A stretch of DNA of 64,000 nt, taken from NCBI GenBank assembly GCA_905182335.1, contig CAJJBE010000006.1, positions 1 through 64,000 on the forward strand. The letters run 5' to 3'. This stretch comes from Flavobacteriales bacterium UBA4466 (GTDB lineage Bacteria; Bacteroidota; Bacteroidia; Flavobacteriales_D; Crocinitomicaceae). How positions within the stretch are numbered: the first letter of the stretch is position 1; the number at the start of each line of letters is the position of its first letter. Under the pieces are notes generated by a model, which saw only the letters and a list, made by a program, of their open reading frames with translations, was not told the DNA's origin and made no database searches. Below, piece by piece: positions 42,968 to 51,769 of the stretch. Position numbers and translations under genes: made by a program.

Positions 42968-43795
42968 ATGAACTCCACACTATTCAATACTATTGATGCA
43001 GATAAAGCAATAGCCATAAAGCAACAAGTCGATGGCTATTTAGCTACTCACGTTTTATGGAAAGGCTCTATTTTGACTGATTTAAAGCAGCTTGAGTTCA
43101 ATTATACAACGTGTAAAGTTAATGTTGATAAGCCCGAAAGAAGACTAGGAAAACGTGTCGAACAATTCTTTACTGGACTAATCAAGAGTACAAAAGAGTA
43201 TGAACTTGTCTGTCAGAACATTCAATTAAAGTCAGGTAAAATTACCATTGGTGAAATTGATTGCATTCTTAAAAAGGAAGGTGTTTTTTATCATGTTGAA
43301 CATGTCTATAAGTTTTATTTATACGATGAAACAGCAGGAGGAAAAGAATTGGGTCGTTGGATTGGCCCAAACAGGAAAGATTGCTTAAATTTTAAGTTGC
43401 TTAAACTAAAAGGCAAACAACTCCCAGTCTTACATACAGACCAAGGAAAACAAGTACTTAACGATTTTAACATTTCAATTAAACAAGTTAAACAAAGGGT
43501 TCATTTTAAGGCGCAACTATTCATTCCTAAAACAAAATCGGTCCAATTTAACCTGATTAATCCGGAGGCAGTTTCTGGGGTTTATTACCGTCTAAATGAA
43601 TTGCCTACTGATGCGCTCTATGCTATCCCTAGTAAGATCAATTGGCTACTGAAGCCTCATGAGAATGTCGAGTGGAAAACATTTGAGCAAGGGCTTTTAG
43701 AAATACACGAGTTTTTAAATCAACAAAAATCACCCCTGTGTTGGGTCAAGTCTAGCACAGGTGTTTTAGAAAAATGTTTTGTTGTTTGGTGGTAG
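42968..43795 (+). CDS. DUF1853 family protein
   Basis: A protein of 275 residues fitting DUF1853: RLGKRVEQFFTGLI, GEIDCILKKEGVFYHVEHVYKFYLYD, WIGPNRKDCLNFKLLKL. The acidic-then-E-x-x-x-K arrangement (GEID ... EHVYK) is reminiscent of the PD-(D/E)XK fold, which has been suggested for this family; no activity is established. Divergent from the kinase. Confidence 0.85.
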   Translation: MNSTLFNTIDADKAIAIKQQVDGYLATHVLWKGSILTDLKQLEFNYTTCKVNVDKPERRLGKRVEQFFTGLIKSTKEYELVCQNIQLKSGKITIGEIDCILKKEGVFYHVEHVYKFYLYDETAGGKELGRWIGPNRKDCLNFKLLKLKGKQLPVLHTDQGKQVLNDFNISIKQVKQRVHFKAQLFIPKTKSVQFNLINPEAVSGVYYRLNELPTDALYAIPSKINWLLKPHENVEWKTFEQGLLEIHEFLNQQKSPLCWVKSSTGVLEKCFVVWW

Positions 43796-43857
43796 GCAGT
43801 AGCTAAGCAGCGTGAAAGGGCGATGTATCAATTACCCCCTTTTAAAAAAAAAACAAG

Positions 43858-45213
43858 CTAGCCACGCTTTTGCTTTTTATGATAGGTCTTATCACCACGC
43901 GTTTGCGCCTTCTTGTACTTCTTCTCTTTATCTCGCTTATAAGAACCCCCTTGATTTGTCTTAGCATTTTTCTCTTTCTTCTCATGGAAAGCCAAACCTG
44001 GAGCCCTGTGCTTTGTATTCCTGTTATGGTTTATAAGTTCTTCTTCTTTTGGCCGTTCCTCAGGTGTTAATTCACTTGAAAGTTCAACTTCATCCGGAAA
44101 AGGAATTTGTGGAATCTCATAAGACATTAAATTCTCAATAGCGTTTTTGTATTCAAGCTCTTTCTTCGTGTAAAATAAAATGGCCTTTCCTTTGTGTTCT
44201 GCTCTACCCGAACGTCCAATTCGATGCATGTAATTTTCCGGGTAGTCTGGCGTGTCAAAGTTGATGACATGTGAAATACGATCTAAATCTAACCCTCTAG
44301 CCATAACATCGGTAGAAACTAATATTCTATTTTTTCCTGAATCAAAATTTTCAATAGAGCGAATTCTATAATTCTGAGTTTTATTTGAATGAATGACACA
44401 TACTTCACTGTTAAAAACCTTTTCTACGGCTTCAAACAGACGATCGGCATTTCGCTTATTGGAAACAAAGACAATCACTTTTTTAAACTCCAAATCGTCT
44501 ATTAATAAGTGCTTCAATAAATTAACCTTTGTGTAAAAGTTTCTTACTTGAAAACAAGTTTGAGAAATATTATCTAACGGTGTACCAGAGAGTGCGATAG
44601 ATATTTTTGTTGGTTTAATGAAGAAGTCATCAATTAACACATCTACATGTTCTGTCATTGTTGCCGAGAACATGATGTTCTGACGTTTATCCGGAAGCAA
44701 TTCCATAATGTTAGTCAGCTGTCTTCGAAAACCTAAGTCCAGCATCACATCAACTTCATCAATCACTAGCTTCTTTATTCCCTTAAGGCTTAACGCATTA
44801 CTTAGCGCTAAATCGTACAAGCGTCCAGGTGTCGCTACAATGATATCAGAACCCATAAGAATAGATTGAACCTGTTTGTTTAGATTGACACCACCGTAAA
44901 CTCCCAATTTACGCACATTCATATAGCGTGTAAAAGAAGCTATATTATCAACCACCTGAATTACAAGCTCACGTGTTGGAACAATTACTAGAATACGCGG
45001 GTTAAGTTGTTTTGAGAATTTTAACTCATCAAGAATAGGTAGCATATACCCCAGTGTCTTACCCGTGCCAGTCTGAGCAATACCAACAATGTCTTTTCCT
45101 GAAAGAATAACAGAGAACGATTCTTCTTGAATAGGTGTCGGTTTAACAAAACCCAAATCTTTAATTGCATTATGCAAAGGCTTCGTTAATCTAAAATCGT
45201 CAAACGTGCTCAT
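43858..45213 (-). CDS. DEAD/DEAH-box RNA helicase
   Basis: An ATP-dependent RNA helicase of 451 residues. Motifs: Q-motif FVKPTPIQEES, I AQTGTGKT, Ia PTRELV, Ib TPGRLYD, II DEVD (DEAD variant), III SATM, V STDVMARGLD, VI HRIGRSGR. A basic C-terminal extension (KKEKNAKTNQGGSYKRDKEK...) probably binds RNA. A longer start at 45243 exists, but a promoter -7 element lies at 45230-45237, so the ATG at 45213 (MSTFDDFRLTK) is chosen. Confidence 0.93.
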   Translation of the reverse strand: MSTFDDFRLTKPLHNAIKDLGFVKPTPIQEESFSVILSGKDIVGIAQTGTGKTLGYMLPILDELKFSKQLNPRILVIVPTRELVIQVVDNIASFTRYMNVRKLGVYGGVNLNKQVQSILMGSDIIVATPGRLYDLALSNALSLKGIKKLVIDEVDVMLDLGFRRQLTNIMELLPDKRQNIMFSATMTEHVDVLIDDFFIKPTKISIALSGTPLDNISQTCFQVRNFYTKVNLLKHLLIDDLEFKKVIVFVSNKRNADRLFEAVEKVFNSEVCVIHSNKTQNYRIRSIENFDSGKNRILVSTDVMARGLDLDRISHVINFDTPDYPENYMHRIGRSGRAEHKGKAILFYTKKELEYKNAIENLMSYEIPQIPFPDEVELSSELTPEERPKEEELINHNRNTKHRAPGLAFHEKKEKNAKTNQGGSYKRDKEKKYKKAQTRGDKTYHKKQKRG

Positions 45214-45229
45214 ATTGAATAATTTTGGG

Positions 45230-45257
45230 CAAATGTACGACATATAAGCTTTGCCAA
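45230..45257 (-). promoter_or_regulatory. Sigma-A promoter of the DEAD-box helicase
   Basis: On the minus strand TTG (45255-45257), a 17-base spacer and TACATTTG (45230-45237) match the consensus. The predicted start site near 45224 leaves about 11 bases before the ATG at 45213. Confidence 0.7.
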
Positions 45258-45691
45258 AATAGGAAAATGAAGAATCTCATCGAATGCGCGTTGTATTTTT
45301 TTTTATTTTTCGTTAAAAGGTTACTTACTGAAAAGTAAAAATACATTATAAAACCCTAAGTAAAAGAGCTCGCTTAATCATGTTAATACTTTATCTAGTT
45401 TTAATTTTGACATTCCTCTTTTACAGGAGTTTTCAGTACGTTAAGAGCTGGTTCATTTATTTTAGGACTTATTATCCTTCTTATTGCTATACCTTCATTA
45501 AAGCAGTACTTTCAAAAAAATAAATAATTCGCTCAATTTCTCATAAAATTGTCACGTGACAATTTTTAATTATAAAGACAAAAGGCTTTAATCCAACATC
45601 TTCCCTATTTGAACATTCGGTAAGTCTAATACGGACTGCAAATCTCTCTGAGGAAATAACTGAGTTACCAAATACCTAATATGGGGTTCAC
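45258..45691. other. Non-coding gap with small hydrophobic fragments
   Basis: About 430 bases without a supported gene. It contains a 22-base perfect palindrome (listed separately) and, at 45380-45523, two overlapping frames that encode hydrophobic peptides, for instance an open frame reading AGSFILGLIILLIAIPSL without a start codon. These may be a decayed small membrane-protein gene or chance. Confidence 0.4.
45545..45566. repeat. 22-base perfect palindrome
   Basis: AAAATTGTCACGTGACAATT then TT reads the same on both strands (45545-45566), centred on CACGTG. It is not followed by a T-run typical of terminators beyond the stem itself. It is in the gap just upstream of the gdhA remnant and may be an operator or a stem of an old regulatory site. 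Confidence 0.75.
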
Positions 45692-45993
45692 ATGCCATCT
45701 ACACCAGATGCAATTGCTGCTTTTGATGATGCTAAAATATTATTTGCTCCAGGAAAAGCGTCTAACGCTATTGGAGTTGCTGCTTCAGGTTTAGAGATGT
45801 CTCAAAACTCTTTAAGATTATCTTGGACAGCTGAAGAAGTAGATTCAAAATTAGATGCAATTATGGTTTCTATACACAGCGCTTCTGTTGAGTATGGAAC
45901 TGAAGGAAACTATACTGATTACGTTAAAGGAGCAAACATTGCTGGTTTAACGTAAAAGTTGCAGATTCTATGTTAGATAAAGGATTGGTTTAA
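45692..45993 (+). pseudogene. gdhA: C-terminal remnant of glutamate dehydrogenase, frameshifted
   Basis: MPSTPDAIAAFDDAKILFAPGKASNAIGVAASGLEMSQNS... matches the final ~85 residues of hexameric NADP-glutamate dehydrogenase. A frame stays open to TAA at 45953-45955. If one base is restored in the T-run at 45946-45948 the reading continues GFNVKVADSMLDKGLV to a stop at 45991-45993, the normal family C-terminus. The first ~360 residues, with the catalytic lysine and coenzyme domain, are absent, and sequence upstream of the internal Met is unlike gdhA. The native terminator (46017-46047) is retained. Confidence 0.88.
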
Positions 45994-46016
45994 TAACCAT
46001 ATTAATTATATTAAGA

Positions 46017-46047
46017 AGCCTCAACATAAATGTTGGGGCTTTTTTTT
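46017..46047 (+). terminator. Terminator of the former gdhA gene
   Basis: AGCCTCAACA (46017-46026) pairs with TGTTGGGGCT (46031-46040) with one G-U pair, followed by a T-run. It follows the gdhA remnant and is probably the original terminator. Confidence 0.8.
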
Positions 46048-46190
46048 GTGAAAAAAAATAGATTTTCAGCCCTAAATATTTTATTCTAGAAGCGCAAGAG
46101 TTACTATAATTTTTTTATTAAAGCCGAGTTGTGTTCGAGTCCCAAATTAGTCCTTACACATATAAGTGTAATTGGTTCTTTATAGCAATA

Positions 46191-46221
46191 AAAAAGTCCT
46201 ACCACAAACGCGATAGGACTT
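46191..46221 (-). terminator. Terminator of the cold-shock domain gene
   Basis: AAGTCCTA (46194-46201) pairs with TAGGACTT (46214-46221); on the minus strand the stem ends in a T-run, 20 bases after the stop of the cold-shock gene. Confidence 0.8.
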
Positions 46222-46240
46222 ATAATATATATTCTAGCAA

Positions 46241-46789
46241 TTAAGCTTCTGCAGTAGTTGCATCAGCATCTGGCTTATCACCTTCTTCTTCTTCTTCTTC
46301 TTCTTCTTCTTCTTCTAGGATAGGTTTTGGTGCTGGGGCTACATATTTCTTAACATTCACCGCATTCATTCCTTTCATCCCACGCTCTAACTCATAAGTT
46401 ACAACATCATTCTCTCTAACCTCTTCAAGTAAACCATTAACATGCACAAAGAAATTTTCTTGTGTCTGACTGTCTTTGATAAATCCATAACCTTTAGCAT
46501 CGTTAAAGAAAGTAACTTTCCCTTGTCTCCCTGATGGTTCGTCTGAATCTTCACGCTTGGGAACACCTAACTCAATGCTGCTAGCTTTGACTTCTTTCTT
46601 TTTCTTAGTTGGGTCTGGCGGGGTATTAGAAATATTTCCATGTTCATCAACATAAGCCATCATGTTATCTAACCCTCCTCCATCAGAATTTGCTTTTCGC
46701 TCTTCTTTCTTCAGCAATTTATCTTGACGCTTTTTCCTTCGCTTTTTTTCTTTCTCTTTTTTATTAAATGTCTCCTGAGATTTTGCCAT
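46241..46789 (-). CDS. Cold-shock domain protein with basic and acidic tails
   Basis: A protein of 182 residues. Residues ~1-30 are a Lys/Arg/Glu-rich charged helix (KKEKEKKRRKKRQDKLLKKE), residues ~90-155 are a cold-shock domain with RNP1 KGYGFI and RNP2 ENFFVHV, and the C-terminus contains 11 consecutive glutamates. The N-terminal extension is unusual compared with ~67-residue CspA. RNA chaperone function in the cytoplasm is expected. The glutamate run is encoded by 11 GAA codons, a pure triplet repeat (46283-46315). Confidence 0.9.
   Translation of the reverse strand: MAKSQETFNKKEKEKKRRKKRQDKLLKKEERKANSDGGGLDNMMAYVDEHGNISNTPPDPTKKKKEVKASSIELGVPKREDSDEPSGRQGKVTFFNDAKGYGFIKDSQTQENFFVHVNGLLEEVRENDVVTYELERGMKGMNAVNVKKYVAPAPKPILEEEEEEEEEEEGDKPDADATTAEA
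46283..46315. repeat. (TTC/GAA)11 triplet microsatellite in a coding region
   Basis: Eleven uninterrupted TTC units on the plus strand encode 11 Glu (GAA) on the minus strand. Slippage would change tail length in steps of one residue while preserving the frame. Confidence 0.95.
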
Positions 46790-47069
46790 TAAGTATTAAT
46801 TATCAGTTTTTTTCTTTGTTTTCACCTGTCTTTTACAGATGTATTGATTTTAAATAAATCGAATTCTGAAGTTTAAAACAATACAACAGAAAAGAAAATG
46901 AATAGCCAAAACAACTGACTTTTACTTTTAAAATCTTTCACAAAGATACTTTTTCTGAACGTAAAACGGGCAATATCAGTTCAAAATATTATAAGATTAT
47001 TTTATATAATTCAAAAAATCAGTGTACGCAATACAATTAAATAATTAATAACGTGACTGAATGAGTTGA

Positions 47070-47594
47070 CTATATGGCTTGATATAATTTTTTAATAATA
47101 GGACTTAAAAAACTTCTTAGTTCTCCTGATAATTCTCCATTGCTATAATGATCTTGGAAATTACCCTGACTATGGCAACCAATTACATTTGCTCCGCGAC
47201 GAGACATAATAGCTACGACATGCTCTAATGCACTGGCTCCACCTCTTTCTCCTGTAGATGTACTTAAGAATACTGTTGGTTTATCGTTGAACACTTTTGG
47301 CTCAATCCTAGATAGCCAGTCAATTGTGTTTTTAAACACTGCTGGCATTGATCCATTATGCTCCGGAATCGACACAATAAACCCATCTGCTTCTTTAAGC
47401 TTTTTATTTAAAGATGTCATTAATTCGGGGAATCCAACTTCTTGCTCCATATCAACCCCATACACAGGTGCTTGATAGTCCCTTAAATTTATAACCTCTA
47501 TTCCTTCGTGTAAATTCGAAATTGAACATACAAGTTTTTGGTTTATAGATTCTTTGCTATTGCTTCCAGCGAATACTATTATTTTTTTTTTCAT
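47070..47594 (-). CDS. NADPH-dependent FMN reductase family protein
   Basis: A flavodoxin-fold oxidoreductase of 174 residues. FMN-binding loops: KIIVFAGSNSKESINQKLV, SIPEHNGSMPAVFKNTIDWLSR and STSTGERGGASALEHV. Typical of the SsuE/ArsH-related NAD(P)H:FMN or azo-/quinone reductases. Last of a small minus-strand gene group, 41 bases after the YwbE gene. Confidence 0.92.
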   Translation of the reverse strand: MKKKIIVFAGSNSKESINQKLVCSISNLHEGIEVINLRDYQAPVYGVDMEQEVGFPELMTSLNKKLKEADGFIVSIPEHNGSMPAVFKNTIDWLSRIEPKVFNDKPTVFLSTSTGERGGASALEHVVAIMSRRGANVIGCHSQGNFQDHYSNGELSGELRSFLSPIIKKLYQAI

Positions 47595-47635
47595 GGTTCA
47601 AATTTACTGTAAATATGACAATACTTACTTGAGGC

Positions 47636-47833
47636 TTATTGTTGGAGTCTTGAGTTTATTATTTCCTTGACTCTTCCAACTTGATTATCTTCAAGCTTAA
47701 CCTTTATGCCATGTGAGTGAGACTTTGATTTTGTTAAGATCTCTTTTACAATACCCTCTGTTATTGATCCATTTCCTTGATTATTCTTCAGAACGATACC
47801 AACAAATGCTCCTATTTTAATTTCTCCTCTCAT
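47636..47833 (-). CDS. YwbE family protein
   Basis: A protein of 65 residues matching the YwbE/DUF2196 family: VGIVLKNNQGNGSITEGIVKEILTKSKSHSHGIKVKLEDNQVGRVKEI. Function unknown; members have an SH3-like fold. In the same direction as the FMN reductase and aminotransferase genes. Confidence 0.92.
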   Translation of the reverse strand: MRGEIKIGAFVGIVLKNNQGNGSITEGIVKEILTKSKSHSHGIKVKLEDNQVGRVKEIINSRLQQ

Positions 47834-47895
47834 TGCATTAAGTAATGTGAATTTAGTCTTGATAGTCTATATTGTTTTATTTCCTTTATTCTTCT

Positions 47896-48750
47896 TCAAA
47901 ACGTAATTTTATTAGCCCAGTTGAGATTCAATGAGGTGACTAATTTTTTTGAAGTATTATTAAAATATCGTTTTGTCCGATATCCGCTAACCCAGGTGAT
48001 ACCTTTTATGGCATTAGTCAAGAATATCTCATCAGCAACCAATAAGTTTTGAGGCATAATGCTGCACTCATAAACCTTTATCCTATTTGTTATGGCTAAG
48101 TTGATGATTTGCATCCTCATCGTTCCTGCCAGGCATCCATCTTCTAATCGTGGAGTATATAAAACACCATTACTTACAACAAATAAGTTTGCAGAGGTTG
48201 ATTCAAGAATCCCCCCCTCATTATTACTAATTAATAGATCGTCTAACCCTTTTTCTTTTGCTGCGATTGATGCCAACACATATATTAGTCCATTCTTAGT
48301 TTTAAAGTTAGATAAGCTTGTCTTTGGTTTTTGGTGCTCCATGAATAAATCAATTTCTATTCCTCTCGGATTCAGAACAAACTTATTTTCACTTAAAGGA
48401 TAAACTTCGATTAAGAATTCAACTTCATTTGATTCTGGACGATATGTTCCTCCAGTAGTCCTGTCTAATGAAACCCGACATTTCCCTCCTTCTTTCATCT
48501 CTGACTTGCTAAGGAGCACGTTTATTCGACTCTCAAAAAATGATACATCAAAAAAGCTTGGTGGGCGCATCATTATCTTACGGGCGCCTTCCAGCATACG
48601 TTTTACATGGTTGTCAAGATTGATTGCTCGACCATTCATAATTCGGATGGTCTCAAAAACACCATCGCCATATAAATAGCCTCTATTTCCAGCGTAAACA
48701 ATTGGTCCATTGTTCGCTATAATAGAATCGTTGTTGTTGATGTACAGCAT
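47896..48750 (-). CDS. Aminotransferase class IV (PLP-dependent)
   Basis: A fold-type IV PLP enzyme of 284 residues, of the type of branched-chain aminotransferase, D-amino-acid aminotransferase or 4-amino-4-deoxychorismate lyase. The N-terminal GYLYGDGVFETIRI motif, the PLP lysine K150 in LSNFKTKNGLIYVLA, and ESTSANLFVV are visible. Which reaction it catalyses cannot be decided; ADC lyase (folate synthesis) is one candidate. The start lies three bases after the rhomboid stop. Confidence 0.88.
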   Translation of the reverse strand: MLYINNNDSIIANNGPIVYAGNRGYLYGDGVFETIRIMNGRAINLDNHVKRMLEGARKIMMRPPSFFDVSFFESRINVLLSKSEMKEGGKCRVSLDRTTGGTYRPESNEVEFLIEVYPLSENKFVLNPRGIEIDLFMEHQKPKTSLSNFKTKNGLIYVLASIAAKEKGLDDLLISNNEGGILESTSANLFVVSNGVLYTPRLEDGCLAGTMRMQIINLAITNRIKVYECSIMPQNLLVADEIFLTNAIKGITWVSGYRTKRYFNNTSKKLVTSLNLNWANKITF

Positions 48751-48753
48751 TTA

Positions 48754-49380
48754 TTAAAAAATATAATTGACGAATGTTGTTCCTTTATCAATATTAATAA
48801 TTAAAACGTAAATAATACCAAAAATAGCACCCCCAATATGAGCATCATGTGCAATTCCTGTGTTTCCACGCTTATCTTGATAGAACTCGTATAATAAATA
48901 CAATGGACCAAAAATATATGCTGGTATATCAATTGGTATGAACATTAAGTTCAGTTTCATGCTAGGCTCCCATATTATTGCTGCAAAAATTACTGATGAA
49001 ACTGCTCCTGATGCTCCAAGAGAACGGTAGTTTGGATTGTCTTGATTTCGTGCGAATGGAATTAAGGTAGCGAATAATCCACCAAGTACATATAATATTA
49101 AAAAATGAACCTGCCCACCCAAAACACCAAATTCAGATATCAACCCACCCGGAAAGTTCAACAAGCTATTTCCTAGATAATATAAGGAGATCATATTGAA
49201 CAGTAAATGTGTATAATCAGCGTGGATCAAAATATGACTTAAAACCCTAACGTAATTTGAGTTGTGCTTAGATTCATAAGGGATAAACATCATTTTATCC
49301 ATTAAGTTTTTATTGTTGAATGCCATCACGGAGATAGCGACAGTTATTAATAATATTAGTTTAAGTATATTTAACTCCAT
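48754..49380 (-). CDS. Rhomboid family intramembrane serine protease
   Basis: An inner-membrane protein of 208 residues with six TM helices. Catalytic Ser124 in SLGASGAVSSV and His181 in AHDAHIGGAIFG; HADYTHLLFNMISLYYLG is the conserved L1 and TM2 segment. It cleaves TM substrates. First gene of the four-gene minus-strand group and divergent from the L,D-transpeptidase gene. Confidence 0.94.
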   Translation of the reverse strand: MELNILKLILLITVAISVMAFNNKNLMDKMMFIPYESKHNSNYVRVLSHILIHADYTHLLFNMISLYYLGNSLLNFPGGLISEFGVLGGQVHFLILYVLGGLFATLIPFARNQDNPNYRSLGASGAVSSVIFAAIIWEPSMKLNLMFIPIDIPAYIFGPLYLLYEFYQDKRGNTGIAHDAHIGGAIFGIIYVLIINIDKGTTFVNYIF

Positions 49381-49445
49381 TTAAATAGTTATATCTTTAT
49401 TATAATTGAACCTCTGCTAATTTACATATTTCAAAACGCATTTGT

Positions 49446-51020
49446 ATGAGACCACTACTAATCATTTTTACTTCCATCTTTATTTTTGGATGTTCTGAAG
49501 AAAAAGAACCGCCAAACATTCCTTCTTTTGAGGAACGAGAGATTAGTATTTCAGAAAAAATGAAAATAGCGGTTTCTAAAGAATATATTAGTCAAATTGG
49601 ATTGCCTGATTCTACAGTGAGATATCTGAAGGATTATTATTCACAAAGAGATTACATCCCTCGTTGGATTAATGATTCAATGATTACAAATGAAGGTGCT
49701 GCCATGAAAGGGATTTTGAATCAAACATTTTCACTAGGGATACCTTTAAATCGTATCTACTTCGCTACAACAGATAATTATATTCAAGATGAAATCAATT
49801 TAACTATTTCTTTAGCACAAATTATCGGTGATTTACAACATGGCTTTGTGGACTATGATACTAAACTTAAAAAAAGCAAAATGCTTATTCCTTTTGATAA
49901 GCTAGACTCACTTCTTGCATTTGATTTTGATTCTGACTTAAGGCTACAGTTTTTAAGGTATGGGCCTAGCGATTCAACTTATCAGGTTTTAGGTAAATGT
50001 CTAATCTCGATTATTGATTCTTTTCCGCTTGACAAAACTACTTTTGATATTAAATCAATAAAGTATGATACACTTGATGCTGTTAAAAAAACACGTAAGG
50101 CACTATTTTCAAAAGGTTATATTCCTAAAAACATTAACGATAGCATACCAATAACTGAAAGTTTAAAACGTTTCCAGAAAGACAATGGCCTTAACCCAGA
50201 TGGTGTTATTGGAAAGTATACTTCTGAAGCGTTGAATGAAAGCACATATCACAAGATAGAGCGAATCATACTTTCTATGGATAAGATTCGAGACCGAACA
50301 CCTCGACCAAATAAGTACATATACATCAACATACCTGAGTTTAAATTACGCTACTACATCAATGATGTTTTAAAAAGTGAGCATAATATCATTGTTGGAA
50401 AGTATACAAATCAAACTCCTGAATTAACCTCCAAGCTTCGGAAGATTGTCGCTTACCCATACTGGAATATTCCTTATTCTATTTCAAGTAAAGAGATTCT
50501 CCCCCACCTAAAACAATCAGTCTCCTATATGGAGAAGCACAATTATAAGCTATTGAAAAAGGAGGTAGAGATTAACCCGGATTCTGTTGACTGGAATACA
50601 ATTAAACAAAATTCATTCCCGTTTAGAATTAGACAAGAGCCTGGACCAAATAATAGTTTAGGAATTATTAAGTTTGATTTTTACAATAAGCATAGTGTAT
50701 ACTTTCATGACACTCCTTCTAAATCATTGTTTAGTGCTAATGTTCGTGCGTATTCTCATGGCTGCATGAGGACACAGAATCCGGTTCGTTTAGCTAAAAT
50801 AATTCTTGAGAATGATGAACACAGAAATAGGTTTAATGGTGTAATTTCAGACTCATTGGATTCCATTTTTTCACGAGGTGTAAACCATGAAATTAAACTA
50901 CTGTCTCCCGTTCCTATTTTTATTGAATATCAGAGTGTATCAAGAAATAAAGAGAATATAGTAATTTATCTGGATATTTACGATCGTGATGAAGAATACT
51001 TGATCATTATGCGTAAATAA
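49446..51020 (+). CDS. L,D-transpeptidase lipoprotein (YkuD/YcbB-like)
   Basis: A cell-envelope enzyme of 524 residues that cross-links peptidoglycan or attaches proteins. Lipoprotein signal MRPLLIIFTSIFIFGCSEE. Peptidoglycan-binding domain SLKRFQKDNGLNPDGVIGKYTSEALN (~residues 235-265). YkuD catalytic motif HGCMR with Cys ~441 (YSHGCMRTQNP) and an upstream His in VYFHDTPSK. Order and size match the YcbB group. Next gene, rpe, is 41 bases downstream. Confidence 0.92.
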   Translation: MRPLLIIFTSIFIFGCSEEKEPPNIPSFEEREISISEKMKIAVSKEYISQIGLPDSTVRYLKDYYSQRDYIPRWINDSMITNEGAAMKGILNQTFSLGIPLNRIYFATTDNYIQDEINLTISLAQIIGDLQHGFVDYDTKLKKSKMLIPFDKLDSLLAFDFDSDLRLQFLRYGPSDSTYQVLGKCLISIIDSFPLDKTTFDIKSIKYDTLDAVKKTRKALFSKGYIPKNINDSIPITESLKRFQKDNGLNPDGVIGKYTSEALNESTYHKIERIILSMDKIRDRTPRPNKYIYINIPEFKLRYYINDVLKSEHNIIVGKYTNQTPELTSKLRKIVAYPYWNIPYSISSKEILPHLKQSVSYMEKHNYKLLKKEVEINPDSVDWNTIKQNSFPFRIRQEPGPNNSLGIIKFDFYNKHSVYFHDTPSKSLFSANVRAYSHGCMRTQNPVRLAKIILENDEHRNRFNGVISDSLDSIFSRGVNHEIKLLSPVPIFIEYQSVSRNKENIVIYLDIYDRDEEYLIIMRK

Positions 51021-51061
51021 TGACCTAATATTATCTACCTTTACAAGAAAAAAACGAACAA

Positions 51062-51712
51062 ATGCCTCATTTAATTGCCCCTTCGGTTTTATCATGTGAT
51101 TTCGCTAATATTCAGCGTGATATTGAAATGATTAATGCCTCTGAAGCTGATTGGTTTCATGTTGATGTCATGGATGGTGTATTTGTACCAAACATTTCCT
51201 TTGGTTTCCCGGTAATTAAAGCCATTAAAAAACATGCAACTAAGCCATTAGACGTACACCTGATGATTGAAAATCCAGATCATTACATTGAAGATTTTGC
51301 TAAATCTGGTGCAGATGTTTTATCAGTTCATTATGAAGCTTGTCGCCATTTACATAGAACGATTCAATTGATTAAAGCAAATGGAATGAAGGCCGGAGTT
51401 GCTTTAAATCCTCATACAACAGTTAGCGTTTTAGAAGATGTGATTATGGATTTGGATATGGTGCTGATTATGTCAGTAAACCCAGGCTTTGGTGGTCAAA
51501 AATTTATACAGCATACGGTGACTAAAGTTAAGCAAGCAAAAGCTTTAATTAAAAAGACAGGCTCAACCGCGATTATAGAGGTTGATGGCGGTGTTAATAC
51601 AGCTAAAGGAGCTGAATTGATTAATGCAGGTGCTGACGTACTTGTTGCCGGTAGTTTTGTCTTCAACTCTGATAGTCCTGCTCAAACAATCATTGATTTG
51701 AAATCACTGTAG
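51062..51712 (+). CDS. rpe: Ribulose-phosphate 3-epimerase
   Basis: A TIM-barrel enzyme interconverting ribulose 5-phosphate and xylulose 5-phosphate. N-terminus LIAPSVLSCDFANIQRDI, metal-site HVDVMDGVFVPN and HLMIENPDHYI, MSVNPGFGGQKFI and EVDGGVN. Length 216 residues as usual. A near-consensus -7 element (TACCTTTA, 51036-51043) precedes it without a good -33 match. Confidence 0.97.
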   Translation: MPHLIAPSVLSCDFANIQRDIEMINASEADWFHVDVMDGVFVPNISFGFPVIKAIKKHATKPLDVHLMIENPDHYIEDFAKSGADVLSVHYEACRHLHRTIQLIKANGMKAGVALNPHTTVSVLEDVIMDLDMVLIMSVNPGFGGQKFIQHTVTKVKQAKALIKKTGSTAIIEVDGGVNTAKGAELINAGADVLVAGSFVFNSDSPAQTIIDLKSL

Positions 51713-51769
51713 TTGAAAAATAGCGAAAGACTTAATACTAAGTAACAATTAGATTGTATTTACGTTAAT

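Noticed and set aside
45380-45523. 47-codon hydrophobic frame starting with ATG
   Set aside because: The more protein-like hydrophobic stretch is in another frame without a start codon. Without homology neither frame can be called a gene.
35110-46185. Shared word TTGGTTCTTTATA near 35115 and 46171
   Set aside because: A 13-base AT-rich match in 64 kb can arise by chance and has no flanking similarity.
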